From assembly GCA_019055375.1 (NCBI GenBank), contig JAHQIW010000023.1, positions 35,380-99,379 on the forward strand: DNA of 64,000 bases, read 5' to 3'. This stretch comes from Parelaphostrongylus tenuis (taxonomy: Eukaryota; Nematoda; Chromadorea; Rhabditida; Metastrongylidae). The notes beneath the pieces are model-generated. The model saw only the letters and a program-made list of their open reading frames with translations. It was not told the DNA's origin and did no database searches. Each line of letters begins with the position of its first letter. Position 1 is the first letter of the stretch. Position numbers and translations under genes: made by a program. Positions 8,943 through 20,179 of the stretch are shown piece by piece.

Positions 8943-8999
<57 letters not shown>
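8943..8999. repeat. (AT)n microsatellite at the RTE 3' end
   Basis: About 57 bp of uninterrupted TA beginning directly after the RTE 3' terminus. Confidence 0.9.
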
Positions 9000-9001
<2 letters not shown>

Positions 9002-9017
9002 TAATGCACACACAAGA

Positions 9018-9312
9018 ACGCGTGTGGCGCAGTGCTTAGAGGTGCTCTGCGTCGCCCACAAGGTGGATGGTTCGATCTCGCGCTCATGGTTCACTAAGCC
9101 GTCCACCTATTCGGTGTCGGTAAATTCGTACTGGTTCCAGACTTGTTTAGGAGGAAAACCATTACTGACTTGATGCAGCAGTAGGCCATCGCGAGTCATT
9201 TTGAAGGCTAGATATGCATTCAGTCACCAAACGATATCACAGATTGAAGACGGGTTTATGGCGCTTCCCTTAGGGATTGATCAACGCAGGGAGGTTTTAT
9301 CCTTCATCCTTT
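9018..9312 (+). repeat. tRNA-derived SINE, family B, copy 3
   Basis: Best-preserved copy. A-box-like 'tggcgcagtgc' at 9024-9034 and B-box 'ggttcgatctc' at 9069-9079. The body has 'ttactgacttgatgca', 'taggccatcgcgagtcattt' and 'gctagatatgcattcagtca', and the 3' end is 'gattgatcaacgcagggagg', then 'ttatccttcatccttta'. Confidence 0.75.
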
Positions 9313-10590
9313 ATATGTATGCATGTACATGTATATACATACATATACATACGTGTGTACGTAATGCACGTGTATGCATCCTATAGTCAGGCTGTCTTCG
9401 AGATCGAGTGTGTACAAATGTGCATATAAATACACATAAACATACATATATACATGCATGTATTCACATAAATAGGCTTGTGGTTTGCAATAGAGGCATG
9501 TGAGACGCTTTGTCGTGTGCAGTATTAATGTAGACAGTAATATTTTCCATTGCAGAAAAGATTTCTATCTGTCGTATCGTAATGGTCGTTCCCAGTCATC
9601 GGTGTTTCGTGTGTTCACCGTTTTCCCGAATCTGTCATTATGTCTCAGTATGACGTCATCGGCTACTATAGTTAGCAGAGTAAATCACCAAAACAACGGT
9701 CTAGTGAAAAAGTAATAATACTCGTTTAATTTCTTATTTTCAGCGATTTTTTATTTTCCGAATCACCTCGTAAACATTTTGTTAGTTTCCATTTATGTTT
9801 TAGGGAACGCCTACGGATCCATAACAATGGCTTTATATTGAATACCGGTGTAACTTTGATCATCATTCTTTTTTCGAACTCACCTCCAATAAAAATTCTT
9901 AATCAAAAGGTTTGTGCCCTTTACAGCATTTCAGGATCCCTTTCTTTTCCTTGCTGTTGATTTTTTTTTGGCCTTTTCTCATTGATACAAATTATAGATG
10001 CTTATAGATATGGAGAGTTGTTAAGCACAATGTACCCTCCCTTGACGCCAAACCTCCATCGATCTTAGTCGACCTTGGTGAAGAACTCGCCGTCGAGTCC
10101 TCTCTTATCTATACGACGAAAGAAAGGATTAGTTATAGTTTGGAAGACTATGATGAGCAATCGTTATGCGGTGTGTTTTCTATCGCTTTTTTGCGCACTT
10201 CAGGTCTAAATTATGCGATTTTGTGATCTAAACCACAGTGTCACTTAAAGGCGTTTGCATAATAAGGGTTTTGCACCGCTCTTGTCAGACTTGATGTGCC
10301 TTAACGTATTATGTATTTCATATAAACTAATCTTTGATGGCTTTCACAACAGTCAAGCAATGATCAACGCTATGAGTACCACGTTGATCTCTCGTCTGCA
10401 GACGCTACGCGGTTGGATGACAGTATTGTAGTTCGAAAGATCGACTTTCTATCAACATCGTCGTCAACTTTATTACTGAAGTATGGAAAACCCAGCTCTT
10501 TGAGTTGGCCTGGGGTTGTTAGTTGTTGACGACTTCGTCGGTGTTGTCGTTGTTGAAGCTGAGTTTAGATCGCAGTAGGAGTAGTTGGCT
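9313..10590. other. No gene seen: ATAC-rich repeat, then unannotated spacer
   Basis: 9313-9470 is a mixed 'atacatatacat' simple repeat. The rest has only short frames, none recognisable. The last few hundred bases are probably the 3' untranslated or terminal-repeat part of the Penelope-like element that starts at 10595. Confidence 0.4.
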
Positions 10591-10594
10591 GGTG

Positions 10595-10618
10595 TTTCGA
10601 CGTCATCGCCTTCTTCAG
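10595..10618 (-). ncRNA. Degenerate hammerhead core downstream of PLE endonuclease
   Basis: The minus strand reads CUGAAGA, then stem II 'AGGCGAUGACGUC' (G-C, G-U, C-G), then GAAA and 'CACC'. The core is intact but stem III has lost its self-complementarity. Its place just 3' of the endonuclease is where Penelope-like terminal repeats carry hammerheads. Confidence 0.5.
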
Positions 10619-10757
10619 AGGTTGGACGTACATTGTATTACTATTGTGTGAGTCGAGGACAGAAGATTCCTTTCCAGCGCCCTTGGATTAGATTAGAAGG
10701 CTAAGCGCGTGTAAGGTGCCAAGTCTAGTATTATGGTAGCACATTCGTCCCTACAAC

Positions 10758-11186
10758 TCATTTTAGAAATTTTATCGATTCTTCAAAAGCATAAAGAGTT
10801 TTGCGCGTTGATGTTTTTGATTCCCGCACCACGATCGTGACAGCGACATCAAATTCATTAATGCTGTGCTTTTGTGCCCCATGTAAACCTAAAGGCCTGT
10901 CTTTTTTTGGATATTGGATTTCCGATATAGATGCAGATGTTCTTTTATGCACAAATAAAGTGGACTTCCTATTTTGTCAATATGTTGTCGCCGAATGCCT
11001 ACATATTATCATGTATATTATACCAAGAATCATACAATCCTCCTCCGTTCCGTTAGACCAGATTATATAGCCTTCTGATTGGCACAGTCGATCGTAGAGG
11101 CAACTGCGAACTAGTTGATGGTGCAAGGGTGGAGGTGGAAGCTTGATGGCTGTCGCCGCACTTTGAAGATCGCTTTTTTTGAGCAC
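10758..11186 (-). pseudogene. PLE GIY-YIG endonuclease remnant
   Basis: Two frames are involved. At 11186-10977 there is '..LVRSCLYDRLCQSEG' followed by 'EEDCMILGIIYMIIC', matching the Penelope linker Cys motif and the 'GIY' strand. At 10952-10758 there is 'VVRESKTSTRKTLYAFEESI', matching the '(A/S)RKTLEAFWI' motif with the conserved Glu near the end of the nuclease. The central 'YIGETGR' segment is not legible. It would nick DNA at the integration site in an intact element; this copy is dead. Confidence 0.6.
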
Positions 11187-11345
11187 CTCTCAGTAGCGCA
11201 GCTACTCGATTCGATATATAAGGCAGCTTTAGAGCGATCTTGTTAAGGTGCGAGGTTTCGTCTGGGTCCTTGTTTTGTAGCCTAAACCTACTAATTTAGC
11301 TGAACCAAGTGGCTGGTGTACTGAAGTCATATCCGTTTGATATAG

Positions 11346-11654
11346 CTATTTCTTTGCGACGTTTAGTGATTCATCCTTCTTCTCGTATACTGTGCACACA
11401 TTAGTAGCCGTCAGTACGTGTTTCTTATGAGTGCTGGGTTCAGAAGAGTGGTGTACTAGTATAATTTTGCTGCTTGAGTGTTTAGGTAAATTGTAGCCAA
11501 TCCCCTTTACACTTTCTCGCGTGAATGTGATATACTCCGACTGTCCATTAAGGATTTCGAAACATGTGTCCCTTTCTTCTTGTGCAGCGAGAAGTGAAGT
11601 TTCTATTTCGTCTATGGATAGGATGACAAGGCTTGATGCTAGACGCTGACTCAT
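11346..11654 (-). pseudogene. PLE reverse transcriptase, C-terminal remnant
   Basis: 102 codons. 'YNLPKHSSSKIILVHHSSEP' resembles the Penelope stretch 'YRKPSSKNILVH..SAHP' that follows the palm, and 'THKKHVLTATN' continues it. Upstream frame text is degraded. It is separated from the N-terminal half by the RTE at 11778-12903. Confidence 0.55.
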
Positions 11655-11777
11655 GGCCGACCTCTTAATTTGTGCTCTCTGACCACCTGAAGATGCAGCA
11701 ACTAAGACTCTGCTTCAAGAGAGGCATTACCTTTTGAGTTGACAGCGCAAACTAGTTTGTAATGCAGAGTAGTTGAT

Positions 11778-12903
11778 CACCTGTATCACCTGTCGTCCCG
11801 TTGATCGTCGAGTGACTCGAGCGGGTACCAGCAACTCTTCCATTTTTCCCTGTCGCGTGCAAGAGTAGCCCAGTGGGTCCTCCTCGCTCTAGGGATTCGC
11901 TGAGCATCATATCATTCTTCAATCGCTTTCGTGAAGAAATCGGACCAACGGGTCAGTGGTCTTCCTTTAGAGCGCTTGACGTCACGAGGAATCCAGTCGG
12001 TAACGGCTCTCGTCCATCGGTTGTCGTTGAAGCGCATCACGTGTCCGGCCCACCTGATTTTCGATATCCTGGCGTGTAGAACAGCGTCTCTAATTTCCGA
12101 TCGTTGACCTAGGTCGGAACATCGTATCCTTTCTCTCATTTGCGAGATACGAGATGCTCCTACCATCAGCCTTTCGACTGCTCGTTCGATAACTCCAAGT
12201 GATCTTTCATCCTGCTTACGTAGCGACCAGGTTTCTGCTGTATGCGTTAGGGCAGGGATATCTGTCGAGTCGAAAAGGTGGGCACGGAGTCGGATGTTCT
12301 TTGTCCTCTTCACTACATCTTCGATGCTCTTAAACGTTCCCCAAGCCGCTCGTTTCCTCCTGCTCAGCTCAGGAGCTTGGTCGTTCATCATGTTGATTTC
12401 ACGACATAGATAGACGCAACTGGAGCATTCGGAGATTGTCGTTCCGTTGAGCGTGAATGAGGCATTCGAAACCCATCCGTTCCTCATTAACATTGTTTTC
12501 TTTAGATTCAGTTGAAGACCAATCTTTCCACAGGCGTTATCGAAATCGGTCAACATTCGTTCCGCTTGACTGATGTTTGGTGTTACGAGAACGATGTCGT
12601 CAGCAAAGCGAAGATGGCTTGATTGTCGACCGTCAACTTTCACTCCCATATCGTTCCATTCTAATTTTCGCATGACGTTTTGCAGGGTAGCAGTGAATAG
12701 TTTTGGCGAAATTGTATCGCCTTGTCGAACCCCTCTTCTTATGTCAATGGTGATATTGTTGTAGAATGGAGATATTTTGGTCGTGAAATCTTGTAAAGCT
12801 CACGAAGAATCATTATGTAACGAGTAGGGACGCCTTGGTTATCCAGAGCCTCTATAACCGCTTCTGTTTCCACTGAATCAAAAACTTTCTTCAGATCTAT
12901 TAA
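11778..12903 (-). mobile_element. 5'-truncated RTE retrotransposon nested in the PLE
   Basis: Same family as the 217-2605 element, ending at 'gacaggtgatacaggtgatc' and truncated at 12903 just upstream of RT motif A. Flanking 'agttgat' repeats at 11771-11777 and 12904-12910 mark the insertion, which splits PLE reverse transcriptase. It is therefore younger than the PLE. Confidence 0.8.
11800..12895 (-). pseudogene. RTE reverse transcriptase palm to C-terminus, one frameshift
   Basis: It begins 'LIDLKKVFDSVETEA', which holds RT motif A (FDS), continues to 'VPTRYIMILRELYK' and then shifts frame near 12795-12800. The main frame (12673-11912) includes 'LRFADDIVLV' (catalytic FADD), 'LSRRKRAAWGTFKSIED', 'IRWAGHVMRFNDNRW' and 'SKGRPLTRWSDFFTKAIEE'. 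It supplies the motif A region that is missing from the 217-2605 copy. It cannot make a full protein because the endonuclease is truncated away. Confidence 0.8.
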
Positions 12904-12944
12904 AGTTGATACGTTGGGTTAAACGAAGTAATATCAAACGACTG

Positions 12945-13740
12945 CATTGTATGCTAGATGTTGGCCGCGCTCATCGCAGGTGGTCCAGGAGGATTTTGAT
13001 GTTGGATGAATGGGTTGGAATGAAACTAAAAAGCTGATTTGGAATGAGATTTGAGAAACAAGTTATTTTATCAGTTGGCCCCCCTATACAACTGATGGTA
13101 GGTCTAACACTGGAAGCTGTTTGGTCGGTAGACGCAAGATCATCATTTGAAGTCAATTTGTTGGTTTTGGTGTGTAAGTACTAAACAGGGCAAACACTAT
13201 TATTGCTTTTGAGTCGGGTGATAAGCGAAGCCCTAATGACCCACAGGTTTTGCCGTGTTGAACCATTCTTCATCAAAGTTTTCGGTGTTGTTTATTAAAC
13301 TGCTTTTCGGGAAATGGTCGGTAAAGGAAATATCTTGAAGTTGTTTTTCTGTTATTTCGATATCAAACCGACCAGGAATCACTACGAAATTCCCACCTTT
13401 GGCACTAACGGATAGTCGGACGGTTTTGGATTTCATAAGTTCCCTAAGAAGTTGTAAATCCCGTTTTTGTATTTGAGTAAGACTGAAATCTGCTTTTTTG
13501 TGGCGAAAGTGATTAAGTGTCTGGAAGACTTCGTCCGAAGATCAACGAAAATGAGGGCCAATTTCCCCGTTTCGTTGTTCTTGCTTGAAGAAAGTTCCTG
13601 GGAAAGCACTGGTAGTAGTGCCTCCTTTTTGGTTCAAAACCGGATCTTTCCAGCCTAGTCTTGTAACGAAGTTGATTTTGTAGCTCATGCAAACCGAACG
13701 TGATATTGCGCACTGTTGAATTTGTAATCGGTTGACTGGG
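12945..13740 (-). pseudogene. PLE reverse transcriptase, N-terminal remnant
   Basis: The frames, 5' to 3' on the minus strand, are 13713-13513 ('FGLHELQNQLRYKTRLE'), 13436-13233 ('SAKGGNFVVIPGRFDIEITE', the 'ADKGG.FVV' motif of Penelope RTs) and 13156-12971 ('SSVRPTISCIGGPTDKIT', the 'RPI.S..G.PT' fingers motif). Three short frames in correct order indicate one ORF broken by frameshifts. No catalytic Asp box is legible because the next segment is displaced by the RTE insertion. Confidence 0.6.
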
Positions 13741-14845
13741 CGCAGAACTTGGACTTCACTGTATTAATGAACTCCCACTATCGGAAGCGTTAAGCCTTCT
13801 AACACAGTAACTCATGATGAGCCTGACGCGCAGTGGTTCTCGAGTTTATGAATACTACGGCGAAAACAGATGTTTGTGCGTGTTATTCTTATTTGTCCAA
13901 CTTTTCATAAAGCTTTTCTCTGACGCACCCTCACCTCACCCTGAGGGAAGGCGTTAAGATGTTCAAGCTTTGGAGATTTCAGTAGTTGCTTCTTTTCAGA
14001 TCCTAAATGGGCCTGTGGACTTCATAAACCACTGTTTGTATCGCGCCAAGAAATATGTATAGAAACTTTTATCGATGATAATATGAAACAGTTTTTTCTT
14101 CGAATTCGAGGATCGCATTATCGAGGCTGCCGGGATTATGAGGTATATTGATTTCTGAGATTCGCAAAGAAAAACCAAAAATTGATCATGAGAGCCCGTC
14201 GGATTCATTGAGCGATTCTGAACGAGAATGACTAGAAATCGAGATTTTCCATAACTACTACAACAAACGGCTTTATGACAATCTTATGGCTTTAGACAGA
14301 CGTCCACCGTATTGATAACCAAGGTGTGTGTGCGATAACTATTGTGTGCATATGCGAAGTTCAAGTGCTGATGGATGATGGTGAAAGCACTCAGAACTTT
14401 TTCTATCTCTGTCTACTCGAAACGAACTGGTAAGTTAACTTCAAAATCTTTTTAGTTGTCACGTAAAATTTTACGTTTGAATTGTCTCTTTTGATTCATC
14501 AGTTGTTGTATGCTTCAATTACTTTATCTGCTTCAGTTACTTTGTCTGAAATATGCTTGAGTCAGATGTTGCCCACTATCCGTCATTTCGAGGACGCTTC
14601 AGCATTTGCACTGTTGTAGGAGTGTCTTCAGCGGTTGGAGTCGTAGTGGAACATGTCAGATCATTAAAAAAGTACCGCATGAAGTAGCATTTCATTCTCG
14701 TGGATGGTATCCATTTGAACGATTTCCAGTTGACGAAGAAGGTCGTGCGTTCCGTATTCGCTGTGAAGATATTTGCTCTGGTGAGTGGAATGCATTAGAT
14801 AAAGTGCAAAGAGGTATTTCCCGTCTTTAAATCGGTGGGTTAGAC
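13741..14845. other. No recognisable gene
   Basis: Only short frames of fewer than 75 codons on either strand. I see no domain, tRNA-like sequence or inverted repeat. Confidence 0.4.
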
Positions 14846-15420
14846 ATTTTGCGGGCATTTCCGCTTTTGTTGGTAAATTGTCATGCAATGAGATTTTTGT
14901 CTTTACTATCGTTTAGAGCAGCTTCTTGCGGTTATTTTGATATATAAAACTTATACGTTTATTCTGACCCCTTGTCAGGGACATGAGTCGTTTTTAGCTC
15001 ATCTTTCTTTCTCTCTCTCTCTCTCTCTTTGTCTGCGTCTGTCTCGGAGTTAATAAGAATTGGCGCGCGTTTCCGCGCAGATCCGCTATCGAACTGACGA
15101 ACATATTTCGCCGCGCGACTACGTCGCGTACCGTTCAAGAATACATCGTCGTTATCATCTGGTTCAGATGGAATTGTCTTGACAGAAAAAACGATTGTTG
15201 GTCCTACACGAGTATTGTTGCGTGCCAAAGTAGCACTCGAACATAAGCGATACTTGTGAAGCATCAACAATCGTTTTTGCGCTCGGAACAGTTCCATCTT
15301 AAAGCAAAGGTAGAGGTGTTGTTTTCAAGTAATAGCAAGAAGGTGCTCTAGCTATCGTAAATATTAACTTCTACATGGAAAATAATCAACAGAAGCGAAA
15401 AAGTTCGAAAATATTTCTTT
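14846..15420. repeat. Palindromic foldback element, mariner-derived type, with CT-rich insert
   Basis: The left arm (14846-14970) and right arm (15230-15420) share with the 4950-5358 element 'ttgcggttattttgatatat', 'acttatacgtttattctg' and, inverted, 'gaaaataatcaacagaagcg'. Between them lie 'tctctctctctctctc' (15010-15028) and unrelated sequence. The minus-strand frame near 15297 starts 'MELFRAQKRLLMLHKYRL', like the N-terminus of mariner transposases. Confidence 0.6.
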
Positions 15421-16135
15421 CCAACCCAACAGGTGGTGACCTCACCGCTCGAAACTTTTTATCATTTCCCTATTCGTTGGTTTTTTTGTTACACCACTTC
15501 GCAGATTGTAGTGGATTGTACGTTTTTATTAACGACAGGAAAACGGATATAGTCTGTGATTTCTTATAAAGGTGGATATTTTGTTAAAACAAAGCTTGGC
15601 GTGTCATTGATGAATGAGAAAAATCTAGGGAGCGACACTTTTCAATTCTTGAATTATCCGTTTTAAGGCAATTTCTAATTTTTCAGGCGTGAAACACCGT
15701 CTTAAATGTCAATCGGACCCTTCTGAGTTGATTCTCGATAACGGATACTTCTGGTCATACTGAATGTACTTATGGGTAGTTGCGCTTTTTGTTTATGCTG
15801 GTTTTCATTTTCGCGGTTTTACCGCTCACTTTCTGTGCCGTCATTTTTGATCCTCAAAGGTTTTGTTCGTGTACTATTAGTATTACAAGGTTCGTTCTAT
15901 CGTATGTCATGTCTATCATTTCTGTGCAATTATTCCTTGCAAAAACTGAATGGTTAATTAACTTGTTTTTTCTCTGTTGTCAAGAGTATCCAGTACCTTG
16001 TTCTGTTAAGCAGGTCTGTATCAAACCGGTATTTGTTGAACTAAAAGTTATTGAAAGACCGTGTACTGTTAGGTCAAGGAAGATGAGCATTTCATCGTCA
16101 ACCATGGGGAAGGGGTGATTAAGTTGTTGGTAGTG
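15421..16135. other. No recognisable gene
   Basis: A 112-codon plus-strand frame (15780-16118) is hydrophobic at its start but has no recognisable domain or splice context. I do not call it. Confidence 0.3.
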
Positions 16136-16139
16136 ATTG

Positions 16140-16330
16140 CCTTGTCTACCATTCTACACAGAGTATGTACAGCACTGCCTCGATACGGCGGTGGGACACA
16201 GCGAGAGAAGTCCAGTAGTTGTGCAATCAGTCACCTCAAACGAAGCTAAAACCACAAGGCGAGTGCATGGCGCATCCCTCAAGGACCGATCAGCGCCGAG
16301 ACCTTACCCTTTTCTAGTTATGGACGCGTA
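16140..16330 (+). repeat. tRNA-derived SINE, family B, copy 4 (partial)
   Basis: Internal and 3' parts are recognised: 'gtgcaatcagtcacctcaaa', 'gcgcatccctcaaggaccga', 'tcagcgccgagaccttaccc'. The head is degraded. Confidence 0.5.
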
Positions 16331-16409
16331 TAGCGCGGCAGTTAGAGTTGTTCGTTGTACCAGCTAGTGGACTGATGGCTGGTTGATATGCTTCGTACTC
16401 ACAAAGCTT

Positions 16410-16525
16410 TTCCTCCTTCCGGTGCAGTGGTATAAAAATTCTTTGGAAGGATGACAGCGCTTACTTAATATATCAGTAGAGGTTCACTACAAGTCATTGT
16501 GTGATCAGATTTCGATGCGTTCTCC
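16410..16525 (+). repeat. tRNA-derived SINE, family B, copy 5 (fragment)
   Basis: Body only: 'acagcgcttacttaatatat', 'aggttcactacaagtcattg' and 'gatttcgatgcgttc' match the central block of the family. Confidence 0.5.
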
Positions 16526-16849
16526 TCTACAATGCCTGGTTATGTTGAAAGCATAGCGCAATCCTCAGAGATTGATAGACCACTCCAAGCTTTGAACATT
16601 TATGTAGCTAAATGTGGTTTAAAACGTAGAGGACGATGTGTGTTAATTCCAGTTCATGGGAATGGTAGTGAATTACTTAGTTTTCCATGTAGAAATATAC
16701 CAGACTGGCAGTCGTATTGATGAACTTGTAAACTAGTGAAGTATTTTTGTTTTACAGCTCTTATACTACTAAGGTTGTCCATAAGTTTTGGCATTACAGC
16801 AATAGACACCAGATTTATTGAGCGGAAATTGATTAAGAATGGCATGATT

Positions 16850-17270
16850 TTAATGTGTAATTGCACAATTTCTGGCGAACATCTGGCTATACAACTTGCT
16901 TATAGTTGCTTTGAGATGGAGCTGTCGTGGGTACAAATCGCCCGCCACTCATGCCTGAATGACGCGTACGGGGAAATGCTTGTGAAGCCGGTGCGCAAGA
17001 TTAATGGAGCTTGAGGCGATAATACGATTGCAGAATGGAGAATTAGGAAGTGGTTCGCGAAAATCCAAGCTGGAGGGGACAGTCTGGAGGACTGGCCGTG
17101 CTCAGGCCGTCCACAAGAAGCTGCATCAATCTTGGGCTCCGCTTCGCTAGCATTTTTCCCGATGCAAATTTGTTCCAACGACAGCTCGATCTTCAGGCAA
17201 GTATGGGCAAGTTGTATGTCAAAATATTCGCGAGAAAATGCGCAATTGAAAGACATCAAATTCACACAGC
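16850..17270. repeat. Foldback element with mariner transposase HTH remnant
   Basis: The left arm ('ttgcacaatttctggcgaac', 'ctatacaacttgcttatag', 'gagatggagctgtcgt') is inverted at 17160-17265 ('acgacagctcgatcttcagg', 'gcaagttgtatgtcaaaata', 'aaaatgcgcaattg'). Between them a plus-strand frame (17020-17115) reads 'NTIAEWRIRKWFAKIQAGGD' then 'SLEDWPCSGRP', typical of the second helix-turn-helix and the 'GRP' hinge of mariner transposases. It is a deletion derivative with no catalytic domain. Confidence 0.7.
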
Positions 17271-18540
17271 ATTATTTACTTCTGCTCAGTAAATTTAACG
17301 TGTATTGCTGTAGTGCTCAAACCTTACATGTGCAAAGATGCTTGACGATACGAAAAATTTTCGACTTGTAGGCACGAGAAGAATCCGCGATTCACTCTAC
17401 CAAGAGAGCATGCTACTACTGCACTTACTTGGGTAACTGAACGGTCCGTCTTCACCGATAACACAGTGAAACTGTGCTGGTTTAGCTGTTTCATTCCCTG
17501 GAATGTCGAAGTAAGCCTAACCGGGGGCTTCCTCAGGTCGTCACCGCATTACAGCATTCTCCCGCACTTGTGAATCACACGGAGATTACCAGCATGCGGC
17601 TACCAGCTAACAAGACGGCGATCATTCCTAATACGGTTTTGCTCTTAGCTGTACTTTCCGGGCGGAATCGTCGGACTCATCAGCTTCAATGGCCTTGCTG
17701 GGGAGTTCAATCGCAGGTCGTACTTCTGAGTCCGACACCCAGGAACACCTCCCAACCATGATGAGGCGATAAACCATTCGGGAGTTCCACGGCACTAGCA
17801 ACTTATAAAGTTGTTGTGCGCCTAAAACTGAAACATTACCATCTTTCATTGAGATCTTAATGGTTTAGTCGAACATCGACAGCAGTTGACCTTTGCGATA
17901 TGCGAGTTTACACCCTCATCGCAATGGGTCGAATCGAATGCAGTGAGGAACCGACCCGATCTGATCAGTGACCTCATCTCACTTACATGCGAGTGCGGCT
18001 CCATCGTGATGAATGGTCACTGCTGCTCTATTAGATGACCTCCTGCCGTCTTAACCCTATGTACAGTAGCGTTATTGTGATAACACAGAATTCCCTAGAA
18101 TGTTGAGCTTTTCGATTTCCTGAGATTTATTTGGCATTTTTGATTTGATAACATATTTTAAGCCTTTCATGAGATCTTCGTCTTCGCCGTCGATTCCTTC
18201 ATATGTAAGGGATATATCCCCTCACGAATGATTGCCTGAAACGAAAGTCGAGTGTTATTGATGAGAGTACTTTCGAAAGGCCAAAACAGACCTTATCAAC
18301 GGCGTATGATATGTTATCGGAATGAATTTTTGGTGAGGTCTCAAAACATTGCAAAAAAAAATAATCAAATCTACCAGACATGATCAGTCGACTGTTAATC
18401 ATTGTAATGTGCTAATAAAGACTTTCCTTGAATGCTAAACTCGTTGATTTTTTGAGGTTTTCTTTATGCTTTTTGGTTATCCGTTACCATTTTCATCCCT
18501 TTGAGTACAACGGTTTTTCTGCTTTTCTAGAGTTTAAGTA
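17271..18540. other. No recognisable gene
   Basis: Short frames only. 17430-17500 ('aacggtccgtcttcaccgat') weakly resembles 3475-3500 and may be the edge of a shared retroelement. Confidence 0.3.
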
Positions 18541-19760
18541 ATCTTGCGATAGCTTGAATCTCGACAATTTCGACGTTGTAGTGCATTTCAAAAAATTTTC
18601 AAGTGTGTTGTAGCAGTTAAATAAAATTATGTTTCATACTCAGCGCGTTTTTCGTTGGACCCGGCTGTTCTCCTAAATTTCAGATAAAATCAGAAAGCTT
18701 GAATTTCGCTGATTTCAATGGTACTTACTGAGTAAGTAAGTAGCAATGGTACCTTGTTCTTTGAAAATTACTTCCTGTTGCGCCGTAGCAGCCACAAGAA
18801 ATTATGTTTCTCACTCGGCACGCATTATCGCGCTCCTCTTTTCTAATCGTGCGCGCTGCGATCTGAAAGCCGCATCAAAAGGAACGCGATTTTCGCCGTT
18901 TATTCTAAGGTTTTGTGCTCCGTTGCGTAGCTTTTCTAGGATTTTGCGTATTAGATTGTAGAAAATACTTTGTTATGTAGTTCTATAAGCTTAAGCCCCT
19001 ATTTCATCTCATATTCATTTCATACGTCGAAATAAACCCACCACGAAACCTAAGCCTAAATAGCCTAAACCTAGGATAGCCTAGACGTGGTTTTCTTGTC
19101 CCAGCGCTGCATGAAGACCTTTTTCAAAGTCGCATTTAGCTTCAGAATAATTCAAATTTATACGATGAATCAACGTTACTTCTCTGTATCGGGCAGCGAT
19201 TCTTTTTGGTGATTTTTCGCTGGACAAAGACTTTTCTTTGAGCTTTTAGCAATAAGTCGAAAGCATAAATCTCAGAGGATCCAAAAATATACTTAGTTTT
19301 CAGGAAAACCTTCTTACAGCGCTAGAGTACTAAAAACAAATTTATATTTCACACGCGTCACGCATTCTCGCGCTCAAATCCCAAGAGACGGTGCTCCTCC
19401 CTTAGATTGTCAATGATCAAATGATAGCGTAAGTCCCGCAGATTTTAGAGGTGTATTCGCTCTTCTTAATACGGCTTTCTTATTGCGCTGTAGCAGGGAA
19501 AATAAATTTGTTCTAACACGCATGCTTCTCGCTGGACAGGAGCTCATTCCTCTGACTGTTACTTAGCATTTGATAGTGTAACGTTTCGGCGATTTCAACA
19601 CTGTGCTTATTTTCTGTAAAGACCGTTTCATCGCACTGTAGCGGAGACAATAAGATTGAGCTCCAAACATGTCGCACATAGCCTTTCGGTTAGTCCTTTG
19701 AGCACCATGAGTGTCATGTTGCTTCTCACCGCGCGACGTCAAATTCCTACTCAGGTACTG
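18541..19760 (+). repeat. Array of degenerate repeats, forward arm
   Basis: About five diverged units, each with a core like 'gcgctgtagcagg' (18608, 18783, 19318, 19487, 19637). The core is followed by 'aataaa' or 'aagaaatt' plus 'ttatgtttcacactc', 'gcgcgc..t.tcgc' and 'tggac', and is preceded by a 'gcttgaatttcg' motif. Spacing varies between about 150 and 530 bp, so this is not a simple satellite. No coding is seen. Confidence 0.5.
19040..19085. other. Short run of GCCTAA-like hexamers
   Basis: 'cctaagcctaaatagcctaa' and 'acctaggatagcctag' contain two perfect copies of the nematode telomere hexamer complement and several near copies. Too short to claim an interstitial telomere. Confidence 0.2.
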
Positions 19761-20179
19761 TAATAGCGGAATCGCGTCTCGCGAGAGAGCAAGCAAACAG
19801 CCAAACATACTTGCACAGATAATGGTGGCATTGCGTTTCGTGCGAAAGTCGCGACTCGTGGGAAAGCGACTGCCAACGTTGCGTGTCTATAAGCGGTGGA
19901 CCTCAAAACATTAGGGTACGTGAGCGGCAGAGAACCATACAGTGCGATTCACGTGAAATTAGGTTTTTTCTTCCTCCGTTTTGAAAAAAACTCTAGAAAC
20001 ATAAGGCTCTGATACTTTAGAATTTCCTCTAAACCTTCATATGGCTTTCGTGCAAAGGCTTAGGCTGCTTAAGTCTGAGCTTAGGTTTAGTAGCGGGTTT
20101 ATTTGGCAATAAAAGGAGAGTGAAAAGCATAAGTCACAGAATGATGGAACAAAGTTCCTTCTACTTCTCCAACACAAAA

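Larger units (their letters stand above)
10595..13740 (-). mobile_element. Decayed Penelope-like element with a nested RTE insertion
   Basis: Read on the minus strand, the order is RT N-terminal region (13713-12971), nested RTE (12903-11778), RT C-terminal region (11654-11346), GIY-YIG endonuclease region (11186-10758) and hammerhead core (10618-10595). This is the canonical Penelope order. Every segment has stops or frameshifts. The nested RTE is flanked by 'agttgat' at 11771-11777 and 12904-12910. The family call rests on several short motifs found in the expected order. Confidence 0.7.

Noticed and set aside
14606..14888. Mariner transposase C-terminus or a small gene on either strand
   Set aside because: Both strands have 74-codon frames with only vague resemblance, and no catalytic Asp motif is visible.
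19040..19085. Interstitial telomeric repeat
   Set aside because: Only two perfect GCCTAA hexamers within 45 bp; could be chance in an AT-rich context.
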